Of a DNA stretch of 64,000 nt, positions 9,098-17,722 are shown piece by piece. The stretch's first letter is position 1. Each line of letters starts with the position of its first letter. The notes under the pieces are model-generated. The model made no database searches, had not been told where the DNA came from, and saw nothing but the letters and a program-made list of their open reading frames with translations. The stretch spans positions 42,855-106,854 of the forward strand of contig DATIDV010000041.1 of assembly GCA_035456105.1 (NCBI GenBank), read 5' to 3'. The position numbers and the translations under genes were made by a program. Origin of the DNA: Viridibacterium sp035456105. GTDB taxonomy: Bacteria > Pseudomonadota > Gammaproteobacteria > Burkholderiales > Rhodocyclaceae.

Positions 9098-10333
9098 ATG
9101 CCCGTCAATCTCCAGCCTCCCGTTGCCGATCAACTTCTCGCCGTCAAGGGCGTGCGTCTTGGTACGGCAGAAGCCGCCATCCGCAAGCTCAATCGTCGCG
9201 ACCTGACCCTGATCGAGCTGGCTGAAGGCAGTCGCGCGGCAGGCGTGTTCACACAGAACCGCTTCTGCGCCGCACCGGTGCAGGTATGCAAAACGCATCT
9301 CGCATTGACTGCGCCGCGCGCGCTGGTGATCAATACCGGCGTTGCCAACGCCGGTACCGGCGAGCAGGGAGTGGCCAACGCCAAGGCCAGTTGCCGCGCC
9401 GTCGCCAAAGAGCTGGGTGTGGCGGCTGAAACCGTGCTGCCGTTTTCGACAGGCGTGATCCTCGAACACCTGCCGGTCGACAAACTCGTTGCCGGTTTGC
9501 CTGCGGCGAAGGCCGCGCTGAAGGCCGATGGCTGGTACGAGGCCTGCCACGCCATCATGACCACCGACACGCTGCCCAAGTGCGCATCGCGTCAGGTGAG
9601 CATCGGCGGCCAGACGGTGACCTTCACCGGCATGAGCAAGGGCGCCGGCATGATCCGCCCGAACATGGCGACCATGCTGGGCTATCTCGCCACCGATGCG
9701 AAGATCGCGCAGCCCTTGCTCGACAAGCTGGTGCGCGAAGCGGCCGATCTGTCCTTCAACAGCATCACGGTCGATGGCGACACCTCGACCAATGACTCCT
9801 TCATCCTCATCGCCACCGGTCAGGTGGGCAACGAAATCGTTGATGAAGCTTCGAGCGAATTCCAGACCGTGCGCGCCGAAGTGATTGCCTTGTCGCAGTG
9901 GCTGGCGCAAGCCATCGTGCGTGACGGCGAAGGCGCGACCAAGTTCATGAGCATCGCGGTTGAAGGTGGCAAGGACCGCGACGAGTGCCGCCAGATCGCC
10001 TACGCCGTCGCGCATTCGCCGCTCGTCAAGACCGCCTTTTTCGCGTCGGACCCCAACCTCGGTCGTATCCTCGCCGCCATCGGTTATGCAGGTGTCAATG
10101 ACCTCGACGTGAGTGCATTGCGCGTGTGGCTCGCTGCAGCGGGCGAAGAAGTGCTGGTTGCGGAGAAGGGTGGTCGCGCCGAAAGCTATGTGGAAGAGGC
10201 CGGCGCGCGCATCATGAAGAACGCCGAGATCACCATCCGCATCGACCTCGCACGCGGCGCAGCTGCAGCCACCGTGTGGACCTGCGATTTCTCGTATGAC
10301 TACGTGAAGATCAACGCGGACTACAGATCGTGA
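9098..10333 (+). CDS. argJ: Bifunctional glutamate N-acetyltransferase / amino-acid acetyltransferase ArgJ
   Basis: ArgJ transfers the acetyl group from N-acetylornithine to glutamate, closing the cyclic arginine pathway, and may also use acetyl-CoA. The 411-residue precursor carries the autoproteolysis site KGAGMIRPNMATML; cleavage before Thr192 would give alpha and beta chains, with Thr192 as nucleophile. FSTGVILEHLP and the SFNSITVDGDTSTNDS segment are also conserved. The start ATG at 9098 gives MPVNLQPP, typical of betaproteobacterial ArgJ. Downstream is a 176-base gap before the YgjV-like genes. Confidence 0.97.
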   Translation: MPVNLQPPVADQLLAVKGVRLGTAEAAIRKLNRRDLTLIELAEGSRAAGVFTQNRFCAAPVQVCKTHLALTAPRALVINTGVANAGTGEQGVANAKASCRAVAKELGVAAETVLPFSTGVILEHLPVDKLVAGLPAAKAALKADGWYEACHAIMTTDTLPKCASRQVSIGGQTVTFTGMSKGAGMIRPNMATMLGYLATDAKIAQPLLDKLVREAADLSFNSITVDGDTSTNDSFILIATGQVGNEIVDEASSEFQTVRAEVIALSQWLAQAIVRDGEGATKFMSIAVEGGKDRDECRQIAYAVAHSPLVKTAFFASDPNLGRILAAIGYAGVNDLDVSALRVWLAAAGEEVLVAEKGGRAESYVEEAGARIMKNAEITIRIDLARGAAAATVWTCDFSYDYVKINADYRS

Positions 10334-10509
10334 AATTCGGTGAGAAGTAAGTAGGGAGAGGACTGGAGGGGTACTCTCACCCTTTCGCGCGCCCCGAGTT
10401 CATCGGGCCGCGCTCAGGTCTGACGCTGGGGAACGGTTCCGCGAAGCAGCACTGCGTGCGGTGGCTCTGCTGTTTCTCCTCACTCAGACCTCCTCACCTG
10501 CCTCACCGC

Positions 10510-11028
10510 ATGCATCACGATTTCTTCAGCATTGCCCAGCTCTTCGGCTACCTCACCTTCATTTTCGGTGTTGCCTGTTTCCTGCAGAAGAGCGATCAGC
10601 GTTTCCGCATATTGCTGTTGGGCCAGGCCACCAGTTACATGGTGCACTTCTGGCTGCTGGGAAATCTGCCTGCGACAGGGAGTGCCGTCATGTCGATGAC
10701 GCGTACGCTGGCCTCCTTCTGGACGCGTTCACGCTGGGTGGCCCTGTCCTTCGTCTCTGCGACCATTGCGCTCGGCTGCTGGCTGGTCACGAGCTGGGCG
10801 GGTGTCTTGCCCGTCATCGGCACGTGCATCGGCACGGCCGCCGTGTTTCTTTTTTCTGGCATCACCATGCGGTGGATGATGTTCGCCGCGACCTGTCTCT
10901 GGCTCCTGAACAACATCCTGTCAGGTTCGATTGGCGGCACGGCCCTCGAGGTCTGTGTTGGCCTCAGTAATCTCTACACGATCCGGCGTCTCTACCACGC
11001 CCGGTCCTGCGTCACGAAGGCTACATGA
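10510..11028 (+). CDS. YgjV-like inner-membrane protein, copy 1
   Basis: A 172-residue polytopic membrane protein resembling E. coli YgjV (Imp-YgjV family), whose function is not established. The start is the internal ATG at 10510 (MHHDFFSIAQLFGYL), which matches the N-termini of the two downstream copies; an upstream ATG at 10456 would add an unrelated stretch. Conserved landmarks are FGVACFLQKSD, SYMVHFWLLG, SWAGVLPVIGTCIGTAAVFLFSG and NNILSGSIGGTALE. Five to six hydrophobic segments are visible. Its stop overlaps the next start as ATGA, so copies 1 and 2 are translationally coupled. Confidence 0.85.
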   Translation: MHHDFFSIAQLFGYLTFIFGVACFLQKSDQRFRILLLGQATSYMVHFWLLGNLPATGSAVMSMTRTLASFWTRSRWVALSFVSATIALGCWLVTSWAGVLPVIGTCIGTAAVFLFSGITMRWMMFAATCLWLLNNILSGSIGGTALEVCVGLSNLYTIRRLYHARSCVTKAT

Positions 11029-11552
11029 TCGATTTCGCACACGTCTTCTCTGTTCCCCAGCTCGTCGGCTACGTCGCCTTTGTCCTCGGTGTCGCCTGCT
11101 TTTTGCAGAAAAATGACTTGCGTTTCAAGGTGCTGCTTGCCGCCGAAACCGCATGCTACGTGCTGCACTTCTGGTTGCTTGGCAACTATGCGGCCGTGGC
11201 TGGCGCCGGCGTGGCGACGCTGCGCACGGTGGTGTCGATCCGCTTACGCTCACGCCGGGTTGCACTGTTCTTCATCGTGCTGACCCTGGTGCTGGGTGGC
11301 TGGCTCGTCGAAAGCTGGGCCGGCGTGCTGCCCATTCTGGCGTGCTGCGTCGGCACGGCGGCCGTGTTGCTGTTCCACGGCATCACCATGCGCCTGCTGA
11401 TGCTCCTCGCATCCTTCATGTGGCTGGCCAACAACATTCTGTCGGGCTCCATTGGTGGCACGGCGCTGGAGGCCTGCATCGCGCTCAGCAACACGTATAC
11501 GATCTGGCAACTGTGGCGCCGTCCGGCGCAACTCGAGCAGGCGACTTCGTGA
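11025..11552 (+). CDS. YgjV-like inner-membrane protein, copy 2
   Basis: A 175-residue paralogue of the preceding gene. It starts in an ATGA overlap at 11025 and ends in a GTGA overlap with copy 3. It has the same landmarks: VFSVPQLVGYVAFVLGVACFLQKND, CYVLHFWLLGNY, SWAGVLPILACCVGTAAVLLFHG and NNILSGSIGGTALEACIALSN. Three adjacent diverged copies indicate old tandem duplication rather than recent copying. Family assignment is good; the transported substrate or role is unknown. Confidence 0.87.
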   Translation: MIDFAHVFSVPQLVGYVAFVLGVACFLQKNDLRFKVLLAAETACYVLHFWLLGNYAAVAGAGVATLRTVVSIRLRSRRVALFFIVLTLVLGGWLVESWAGVLPILACCVGTAAVLLFHGITMRLLMLLASFMWLANNILSGSIGGTALEACIALSNTYTIWQLWRRPAQLEQATS

Positions 11553-12058
11553 TCGATAGCTGGTTCTCGCTGCCGCAGCTCTTCGGCTACCTCGCCTTTC
11601 TGTTTGGCGTGGCCTGCTTCCTGCAGAAGAGCGATCTGCGCTTCAAGGTCTTCATGACTCTTGAGTGCGTCAGCTATGTGATCCACTTTGCGTTGCTGGG
11701 CCACTACACCGCGGTGGCAAGTTCGGCAGTATCGATGGGGCGTTCGGCGGCCGCGATCCGTACGAAATCACCTTGGGTTGCGTTGTTTTTCGTGCTGCTG
11801 AGCCTGTCGTTGGGCGTGTGGCTGGCAAAGTCCTGGGTCGGCATGCTGCCCATCCTTGCGTCGTGCATCGGCACCACGGCGCTGTTCCTGCTGTCGGGTA
11901 TCCGCATGCGCTTGATGATGCTGATCGGCACCGTGCTATGGCTCATCAACAACATCGCGGTGGGCTCGATCGGCGGCACCTTGCTGGAAGCGACCGTGGC
12001 AGCCACCAATGTGTTCACGATCTGGCGAATGGTGCGGCAGCAAACTGCGCAGGCCTGA
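11549..12058 (+). CDS. YgjV-like inner-membrane protein, copy 3
   Basis: A 169-residue paralogue. The start is GTG 11549, overlapping the copy 2 stop as GTGA, and yields an N-terminus (IDSWFSLPQLFGYLAFLFG) aligned with copies 1 and 2. Longer upstream starts in the same frame run antiparallel to copy 2 similarity and are rejected. Landmarks are FGVACFLQKSDLRFKVF, SYVIHFALLGHY, SWVGMLPILASCIGTTALFLLSG and NNIAVGSIGGTLLEATV. It ends two bases before the convergent SDR gene, exactly at the left edge of the catabolic cluster. Confidence 0.87.
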   Translation: MIDSWFSLPQLFGYLAFLFGVACFLQKSDLRFKVFMTLECVSYVIHFALLGHYTAVASSAVSMGRSAAAIRTKSPWVALFFVLLSLSLGVWLAKSWVGMLPILASCIGTTALFLLSGIRMRLMMLIGTVLWLINNIAVGSIGGTLLEATVAATNVFTIWRMVRQQTAQA

Positions 12059-12060
12059 AC

Positions 12061-12834
12061 TCAGCCTGCCGTCCAGCCGCCGTCGACATAGAGCACTTCG
12101 CCGGTCACGAACTCCGATCCCGCCGAGAGCAGGAATACGACCGGGGCGACCAGTTCGCTTTTCTCGCACAGGCGGCCTTTGGGAATGCGGCTGAGGACCC
12201 AGTTGCGGTGTGCGTCGTCGGTGAGCGAAGCGCGGTTGATGTCGGTGAGCGTGAAGATCGGCGCGATGGCATTCACGTTGACATTGTGTGGCGCGAGCTC
12301 CACCGCCAGCGACTTGGTGAAGGTATTGACCGCCCCTTTGCTGGCTGCGTACGCAGCATAACGGGCCTTGCCCTGCAGGCCGCGCACCGACGAGATGTTG
12401 ACGATGCGTCCGGCGCCGCGCCCGACCATATGCTGGCCGAATACCTTGCAACAGGTCACCGAGCCCATGAGGTTGACGTCCAGCACGTGGCGGAAGTCTT
12501 TGAGGTCGAAATCGAACAGACCACTGATGTGCGTGATGCCCGCCATGTTGACGAGGCCGTCGACGTGGCCGAAAGTTTCGATAGCGCGCTCGGCCACGGC
12601 GCTGACCTCATCTTCATTTGTCACGTTGGCAGGGACGAAGGCGCCGCTCAATCCCTTGTCGACAAAAATGGTGCTTGTCTCGACAAGTGACTCCGCCGAG
12701 CTGGCCGTGGCCACGACATGCGCGCCAAGTTCGCCGAGCGCGACGGCGACCTCCTGGCCAATGCCCCGGCTCGCGCCGGTAACGACGATGACCCGCTCGC
12801 GTACGCCGAACAGGCGCTCAAGGCTGTAATCCAT
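12061..12834 (-). CDS. SDR-family oxidoreductase (gluconate 5-dehydrogenase-like)
   Basis: A 257-residue short-chain dehydrogenase. The NAD(P)-binding motif TGASRGIG is at residues 19-26, the NMAG motif near 96-99, the catalytic serine region NISSV near 146-150, and the YxxxK pair at Tyr162 and Lys166. The overall pattern resembles gluconate 5-dehydrogenase/IdnO-type enzymes that interconvert 5-keto-gluconate and gluconate. It is the distal gene of a minus-strand operon with a zinc dehydrogenase, a YiaK-like reductase and a TRAP transporter, so a sugar-acid keto-reduction is likely. The precise substrate cannot be read from the sequence. Confidence 0.8.
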   Translation of the reverse strand: MDYSLERLFGVRERVIVVTGASRGIGQEVAVALGELGAHVVATASSAESLVETSTIFVDKGLSGAFVPANVTNEDEVSAVAERAIETFGHVDGLVNMAGITHISGLFDFDLKDFRHVLDVNLMGSVTCCKVFGQHMVGRGAGRIVNISSVRGLQGKARYAAYAASKGAVNTFTKSLAVELAPHNVNVNAIAPIFTLTDINRASLTDDAHRNWVLSRIPKGRLCEKSELVAPVVFLLSAGSEFVTGEVLYVDGGWTAG

Positions 12835-12881
12835 GGTGAGTCTCCTCGGTGGCCCGCGTCACCGCGGGCCGGGTGTGAGTC

Positions 12882-13910
12882 TCAGAGTGTGGCGTTGATC
12901 TTGAGGTGCAGCTCTGGCGACTCCGACAGTTCGCGCACGGCCTGGGGGATTTCGTCGAATGCGATCACCTTGCTGATCACGTCGTCGGCGACCACAGTGC
13001 CGCTGGCCAGCAACTGCAAGGCCTCGCGGAACTCGCCCGCGCTGGTCCGGGAACCGCGGATGTCGATTTCCTTGAGCGTGATGAGATTGGTCGGCAGCGG
13101 CGTCTCCTGCTTGGGCCAGCCCGTAAAAGCGATGCGCCCCGCGAACGACACGTATTCGAGCGAATCGCGGATCGCCTTGTTCGAGCCCGAGGCTTCGACC
13201 ACGACCTCAGGCATGCGCCCCTTGGTGATTTCACGCAGGCGCGCGCGCACGTCTTCCTTGCTGGCATCGATGGTGTGCGGCACACCCTTGGCGCGCGCCG
13301 ATGCGAGACGCGCCTCGACGATGTCGATGAGGATGGGATGCGCACCGTAGGTCCGCGCAGCGAGCGCCGCGAGCAGGCCGATGGCACCCGCCCCGATGAT
13401 GGCGACATGCTCGCCGGCCTTCACTTGGGTGCGGTGCAGGGCGTGCAGCGCGATGGTTAGCGGTTCGGCCAGTGGTATATGCGCCGCAGAAAGGCCGGCC
13501 GGCACCTTGTGCAACAAATGAGCGGGGTGCGCGAAGACTTCACGCATGCCGCCGTCCACGTGCACGCCGATGACCTTCAGGCTTTCGCAGCAGTTGGTGC
13601 GGCCGATGCTGCAGGGGTAGCAGTGCCCGCAGTAGATGTAGGGATCGACGATCACGCGATCGCCAACTTTGATGTCCGCGGGCAGGCCGGTGCCGCCTTC
13701 GATCAGCGTGCCGACGACCTCGTGGCCGATGATGCGCGGGTAAGTGACCAGTGGGTTGGCGCCGCGGTAGGCGCCGATATCCGAGCCGCAGATGCCGACG
13801 GATTCGACACGGATCAGCCCCTGGTCCGCCGCTTTCTGCGGCGTGGGCGTGCGCACCATGGCGATCTTGCCGGGGGCTTCGAGGTAAATGGTATTGATGG
13901 TGTCAGTCAT
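12882..13910 (-). CDS. Zinc-dependent alcohol dehydrogenase (RspB/LgoD/IdnD type)
   Basis: A 342-residue medium-chain dehydrogenase. The start ATG at 13910 (MTDTINTIYLEAPGK) is preferred over an upstream one in the intergenic region. Catalytic zinc ligands are Cys41 (VGICGSD) and His63-Glu64 (IGHE). The structural zinc loop has Cys94, Cys97, Cys100 and Cys107/108 (YCGHCYPCSIGRTNCC). A Rossmann motif (IIGAGAIGLLAA) follows. The segment RTNCCESLKVIGVHVDGG resembles L-galactonate 5-dehydrogenase LgoD and RspB, so oxidation of a sugar acid at C5 is a reasonable guess. It would pair with the adjacent SDR as an IdnD/IdnO-like couple. Confidence 0.8.
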   Translation of the reverse strand: MTDTINTIYLEAPGKIAMVRTPTPQKAADQGLIRVESVGICGSDIGAYRGANPLVTYPRIIGHEVVGTLIEGGTGLPADIKVGDRVIVDPYIYCGHCYPCSIGRTNCCESLKVIGVHVDGGMREVFAHPAHLLHKVPAGLSAAHIPLAEPLTIALHALHRTQVKAGEHVAIIGAGAIGLLAALAARTYGAHPILIDIVEARLASARAKGVPHTIDASKEDVRARLREITKGRMPEVVVEASGSNKAIRDSLEYVSFAGRIAFTGWPKQETPLPTNLITLKEIDIRGSRTSAGEFREALQLLASGTVVADDVISKVIAFDEIPQAVRELSESPELHLKINATL

Positions 13911-13960
13911 GGGGAGTCCTGTCGCCGGGGCGCATTGCGTGAATGCGCCCCAGCACTGAG

Positions 13961-14968
13961 TTACATGGCGCAAATGCGCGCCCACACGTTTTCATCTACC
14001 GGGATGCCATTGGCGAGGTTGTCTTCGCGCGTGCGCTTTTCGATTTCGCCGGGATAGAAGATCTCGCTGCCGTCCGACACTTTCTCGGACGCCTTGAGGT
14101 CTTCGACGACCTCGTTGATCGACGACGAAATGAAGGCGTTGCCGGCAATGCCCTGAGCGTCAATGGCGATCAGCACTTGCGACAGCGCGTATTCGTCCGA
14201 GCCCAGCTTGCCGACCTGCAGGACCGAGTTGCCGCCCGACAGCACTGTGGCGATCAGGTCCATGAGGATGGACAGGCTCGATCCCTTCCAGAAGCCGATG
14301 GGCAGTACCCGCCAGGTCTTCTCGATCTCGGCCGGGTCGCAGCTGATGTTGCCCTGCGTGTCATAGCCGCCGGGGACGGGCAGCATCTGGCCCTTGAGCT
14401 TGCTGTCTTCCATCTTGCCGTAGGAGAACTGCGCCATCGCGAGGTCGGCCACCAGCGGACCTTCCTGGCGCGGCACGGCGAAGATCAGTGGGTTGTTGCC
14501 GATGCGACGATCACGCGCGCCCCAGGCCGGCATGTTCGGTTGCGTATTCGTCCAGCATATGCCGACACAGCCGGCGTTGGCCGCTTGCCAGCCGAAGGTG
14601 CCACCGCGCATCCAGTGGTTGGTATTGCGCAAGGCCACGCAGCCGATGCCGTACTGGCGTGCCAGTTCGATGGCGCGGTCCATGGCGCGCTTGGCATTGA
14701 GGTTGCCCATGCCGAGCTTGCCGTCCCAGCGCTCGAAGGCGCCCGTGCCATCTACCTTGACGGCGGTGGCCTTGGGATCGATGTAGCCCTTGTCGATGTA
14801 CTCGATGACGCGCGGGAAGCGCAGCACACCGTGCGAATAGATACCGTCGGCGCTGTTGTCGGCGAACAGGCGCCCCGACTCAGCGGCGGCCTCGGGCGAA
14901 AAACCCTTCTTGATGAGCACGCGGGTGAACTCTGCGGTCATGTCGTCAAAACTGATGCGTAGTGCCAT
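13961..14968 (-). CDS. YiaK-like 2,3-diketo-L-gulonate reductase (Ldh2 family)
   Basis: A 335-residue member of the Ldh2/malate-lactate dehydrogenase family of NAD(P)H-dependent 2-keto-acid reductases. The ATG at 14968 has AGGAG eight bases upstream; longer upstream starts lie within the neighbour. It resembles E. coli YiaK closely in recalled motifs: GIYSHGVLRFPR with the presumed catalytic His46, ALRNTNHWMRGGTFGWQAA, GICWTNTQPNMPAWGA, RIGNNPLIFAVP, and a C-terminus ending VDENVWARICAM. Together with YiaL-like and TRAP genes nearby it mirrors the E. coli yiaKLMNO arrangement, which handles 2,3-diketo-L-gulonate. Confidence 0.85.
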   Translation of the reverse strand: MALRISFDDMTAEFTRVLIKKGFSPEAAAESGRLFADNSADGIYSHGVLRFPRVIEYIDKGYIDPKATAVKVDGTGAFERWDGKLGMGNLNAKRAMDRAIELARQYGIGCVALRNTNHWMRGGTFGWQAANAGCVGICWTNTQPNMPAWGARDRRIGNNPLIFAVPRQEGPLVADLAMAQFSYGKMEDSKLKGQMLPVPGGYDTQGNISCDPAEIEKTWRVLPIGFWKGSSLSILMDLIATVLSGGNSVLQVGKLGSDEYALSQVLIAIDAQGIAGNAFISSSINEVVEDLKASEKVSDGSEIFYPGEIEKRTREDNLANGIPVDENVWARICAM

Positions 14969-14979
14969 GTTGGTGCTCC

Positions 14980-15993
14980 TTATTTCCATCCGTATTGAGA
15001 GTCGAATCCCCGCTCGCGGCGATAGGCGCGCAGGATTTCGTCGGTGATAGCGCTGGCGCGTGCCGCGCTGTGAAGATCGCCAGGGCATTGCCCCCGGCCA
15101 AGCAGTTCATCCACGATGCTCTGCACGAAAGGTTGCTGGACGTGCGCCGGGTCGGCGTAGGTAATCTCGCGCACGCCTGTCTCGGTTTCGAGGCGTAGCG
15201 GCGTTTGCGCGAAGAAGGCGAACGACAGTCGGCCACGCTCACCGAGGAAGACGACTTCGTCGCGCTCCTCTGCACAGGTATAGCACCAGGTGCCGGTACC
15301 GTGGATGCCACTGGCAAAGCGCCAGGTAGCGGTGACGATGTCTTCCACTTCGTACAGGCCGGCCTGGTTGGAAGCGATGCCGTGCACTTCGGTAATGGGA
15401 CCGCAGACGTAATCGAGGATGTCGATGGTGTGGATGCCCATGTCGAGAAACTTGCCGCCGCCCGCGATTTCGGGGCGCAGTCGCCAGGGCAGGGCATCGC
15501 GGCGGAAGTCCTCCGCCTCGGGGCGCTTGAGCTGCTGTACCGACACGCTGCGCACCTTGCCGATGGCGCCTTCGTCGAGCAGGCGCTTGATGGCCTGGAA
15601 GCGCTCCATGCCACGGCGGTAATAGGCGACGAAGGCCGGCACGCCAGCCTGCGTAAAGGCATCGATGATGGCCATGCAATCGGCATGCGTCTGCGCCATC
15701 GGTTTTTCGATGTAGGCCGCCTTGCCGGCTTTTGCGCAATCGAGCGCGTACTGCATGTGCGAGGCTGGCGGCGTGGCGATGTAGATGATGTCGACTTCGG
15801 GGTCGGCAATGAGGTCGGCGGCGGTGTCATGGACCTTGGCGACGCCGTGGCGGCGCGCCCAGTCGTGAGCCTGCGCGAGGTCGGCCGCAGTCACGGCCAC
15901 CAGCGTGGAACCGTCTGCCTTGTAGAGGGCTGGCCCGCTCTTGACCTCGGTGACCGCACCGCAGCCAATCATTCCCCAGCGGACCGTTTTCAT
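14980..15993 (-). CDS. Gfo/Idh/MocA-family oxidoreductase
   Basis: A 337-residue NAD(P)-dependent sugar oxidoreductase. The start ATG at 15993 overlaps the stop of the YiaL-like gene as ATGA. The N-terminal Rossmann motif is WGMIGCGAVTEVKSGPAL. The nicotinamide-side motif AAYIEKPMAQT carries the catalytic EKP lysine. The C-terminal sheet domain includes GGGKFLDMGIHTIDIL with the usual conserved aspartate and histidine. Family members oxidise or isomerise sugars and polyols such as inositols and glucose-fructose pairs. Within this sugar-acid cluster it probably handles a related hexose derivative, but the substrate is not determinable. Confidence 0.85.
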   Translation of the reverse strand: MKTVRWGMIGCGAVTEVKSGPALYKADGSTLVAVTAADLAQAHDWARRHGVAKVHDTAADLIADPEVDIIYIATPPASHMQYALDCAKAGKAAYIEKPMAQTHADCMAIIDAFTQAGVPAFVAYYRRGMERFQAIKRLLDEGAIGKVRSVSVQQLKRPEAEDFRRDALPWRLRPEIAGGGKFLDMGIHTIDILDYVCGPITEVHGIASNQAGLYEVEDIVTATWRFASGIHGTGTWCYTCAEERDEVVFLGERGRLSFAFFAQTPLRLETETGVREITYADPAHVQQPFVQSIVDELLGRGQCPGDLHSAARASAITDEILRAYRRERGFDSQYGWK

Positions 15994-16472
15994 GACTTGC
16001 GCTCCACCGCGCTCAGCGCCACCTTGACGACGATCTTGCGGATGGCCATCGGCTCGCCGTCGGCCACGCCGGGACGGTGCACATCCCACGGGAAGAACAC
16101 CGCAAAGCTGCCGGGCGTCATGGTGATGAAGTTCTCCGCGGGACCCGCGCTGTCGTAGAAATAGAGGTCGCGCTCAGGCAGCGACTCGACGACCACGTGG
16201 TCGAGCGTGTCGGTGGCGAAACCGATGCGCTCCTTGCCCGCGACAAGACAATGAACGTCGAGGTATTTGTGATGAAACTCGGGGCGCGTCTCGGAAAGGT
16301 CGCGCGTCGGCATGTCGATGACCTGTACGTAGATGTCATCGCCCTGGATGGGGTACTTGCCTGGCGCAAGCCCGGCCAGATCGGTCTTGGCCAGGTAGCG
16401 CAGCGCAGTGGCGATCGCCGCCGGGTAGACCGCGTCGACGTTGACGACTGAGTCGATATGACCGAAATACAT
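15990..16472 (-). CDS. YhcH/YjgK/YiaL-family protein
   Basis: A 160-residue cupin-like protein (DUF386). Visible landmarks are MYFGHIDSV at the start, EFHHKYLDVHCLVAGKERIGFA and PGSFAVFFPWDVHRPGVADG, with histidines and a glutamate suited to metal binding. E. coli YiaL sits beside YiaK and the YiaMNO TRAP transporter, and family members are thought to act on sugar acids or sialic-acid derivatives, though the biochemistry is poorly defined. Here it begins the enzyme part of the operon, 185 bases after the TRAP binding-protein gene, with translational coupling to the next gene. Confidence 0.88.
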   Translation of the reverse strand: MYFGHIDSVVNVDAVYPAAIATALRYLAKTDLAGLAPGKYPIQGDDIYVQVIDMPTRDLSETRPEFHHKYLDVHCLVAGKERIGFATDTLDHVVVESLPERDLYFYDSAGPAENFITMTPGSFAVFFPWDVHRPGVADGEPMAIRKIVVKVALSAVERKS

Positions 16473-16583
16473 GGTGTGTTTATCCTTGAATGCAGTCCGG
16501 GTGGCATGACGGCCGGACCCCGGTTTGTCAAAAGGCTGCAGTCAAACCGTTGTCTGCAGTTGCCCTTGCGGCAGCGTATTCAT

Positions 16584-16617
16584 GCGATGCGCGCCAGTAG
16601 TGCAGCGCGCGCATCGC
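16584..16617 (-). promoter_or_regulatory. Strong hairpin between dctP-like and yiaL-like genes
   Basis: A perfect 11-bp stem (GCGATGCGCGC at 16584-16594 with GCGCGCATCGC at 16607-16617) with a 12-base loop. It lies just downstream of the TRAP binding-protein gene on its transcript, with no T-run. It probably protects the 3' end of the upstream message or partly stops transcription, allowing more binding protein than enzyme. Confidence 0.55.
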
Positions 16618-16657
16618 CGGCGCAGCTGACGCACCGGCGGGTCTTGCATGACGCGGC

Positions 16658-17641
16658 TTAGCGCTGGGCGTCGATCTGCTTGGTGTAGTTGTCGCCGTAC
16701 TGCTTGTTGAAGGTGTCCTTCACGCTCTTGGTGGCCTCCATGAAGGGCTTGGTGTCGAGGTTTTCCACCACCTGCATGCCGGACTTCTTCACACCATCGA
16801 TGATGGTGCTCAGGTTCTGCGCATTGAGCTGGCGCTGGTACTGGGCTGCCTCACGTGCGGATTCGACGAGCGCCTTCTGCAGGTCGGGCGAGAGGGCATC
16901 GAACTTGGCCTTGTTCATCACCACGATCAGCGGGCTGTACGCGTGGCGTGTCAGGCTCAAGTGCTTCTGCACTTCGTAGAACTTGGTCGACCACAGCACA
17001 CCGAGCGGATGCTCCTGCGCATCGACGGCCTTCGTTTCGAGTGCCGTGTAGAGTTCTGCGACAGGCATCGAGATCGGGTTGGCGCCGAGCAGGCGGAAGG
17101 CTTCGATGTTCATCGGGCTCGCGCTGGTGCGGATCTTCAGACCCTTCACGTCGGCAGGGGTGCTCACCGGATGCTTGGAGTTGGTGACGTTGCGCCAGCC
17201 GTTGTCCCAGAACGCCAGACCCTTCATGCCTTGCGCTTCGAGCGTGGCCAGCAACTCGTCACCGGTCTTGCCGTCGAGCACGCGTGCAACGTGGGCGTCA
17301 TCCTTGAAGATGAAGGGCACGTCCAGGACGTTGAGCACCGGCACGAGGCCCGTGAAGTTGTTCGAGCCGGACATTTCGATGTCGATCGTGCCACCGCGCA
17401 CGCCGTTGATGAGCGCCTGTGCGTTGCCCAGCGAGCTGTCGGGGAAAAGTTGCGCTTCCAGCTTGCCGCCGGTCTTGGCCTTGAGCAGTTCGTTGAACTT
17501 CTGCGCGGCGATGTGCTGCGAGTCGCTGCGCGGGGTCTCGTAGCCGAACTTCAGCTTGGTCTGTGCCTGGCTGGACAACGGCAGGACAGCAAGCAAACTT
17601 ACGCACAGAGCGCTCAGAACCTGGGTACCTTTGACTTTCAT
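16658..17641 (-). CDS. TRAP transporter solute-binding protein (DctP family)
   Basis: A 327-residue periplasmic binding protein. Residues about 1-26 form a signal peptide (basic start, hydrophobic VLSALCVSLLAVLPL, cleavage after SSQAQ). The mature protein starts with TKLKFGYETPRSDSQHIAAQKF, typical of DctP/YiaO. It contains the family segment NVTNSKHPVSTPADVKGLKIRTSASPM; the arginine in GLKIR usually forms the salt bridge with the substrate carboxylate. This predicts an organic or sugar acid as ligand. The gene follows dctM in the same direction and precedes a strong hairpin. Confidence 0.92.
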   Translation of the reverse strand: MKVKGTQVLSALCVSLLAVLPLSSQAQTKLKFGYETPRSDSQHIAAQKFNELLKAKTGGKLEAQLFPDSSLGNAQALINGVRGGTIDIEMSGSNNFTGLVPVLNVLDVPFIFKDDAHVARVLDGKTGDELLATLEAQGMKGLAFWDNGWRNVTNSKHPVSTPADVKGLKIRTSASPMNIEAFRLLGANPISMPVAELYTALETKAVDAQEHPLGVLWSTKFYEVQKHLSLTRHAYSPLIVVMNKAKFDALSPDLQKALVESAREAAQYQRQLNAQNLSTIIDGVKKSGMQVVENLDTKPFMEATKSVKDTFNKQYGDNYTKQIDAQR

Positions 17642-17682
17642 TTTCCTGACTCCTTCTTGAGTAATGCCAATTGCATGGATGA

Positions 17683-17720
17683 TTGGTTGGAACTACCTTG
17701 GTTGGTTGGAACTACCCTGG
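17683..17720. repeat. Tandem 19-bp duplication between dctM-like and dctP-like genes
   Basis: Two head-to-tail copies of a 19-base unit, TTGGTTGGAACTACC(T/C)TGG, at 17683-17701 and 17702-17720. They differ at one base. They occupy half of the 81-base gap between the TRAP permease stop and the binding-protein start. The GGT-N7-ACC core could be an operator half, or the repeat may simply be a slippage product. Confidence 0.7.
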
Positions 17721-17722
17721 CG

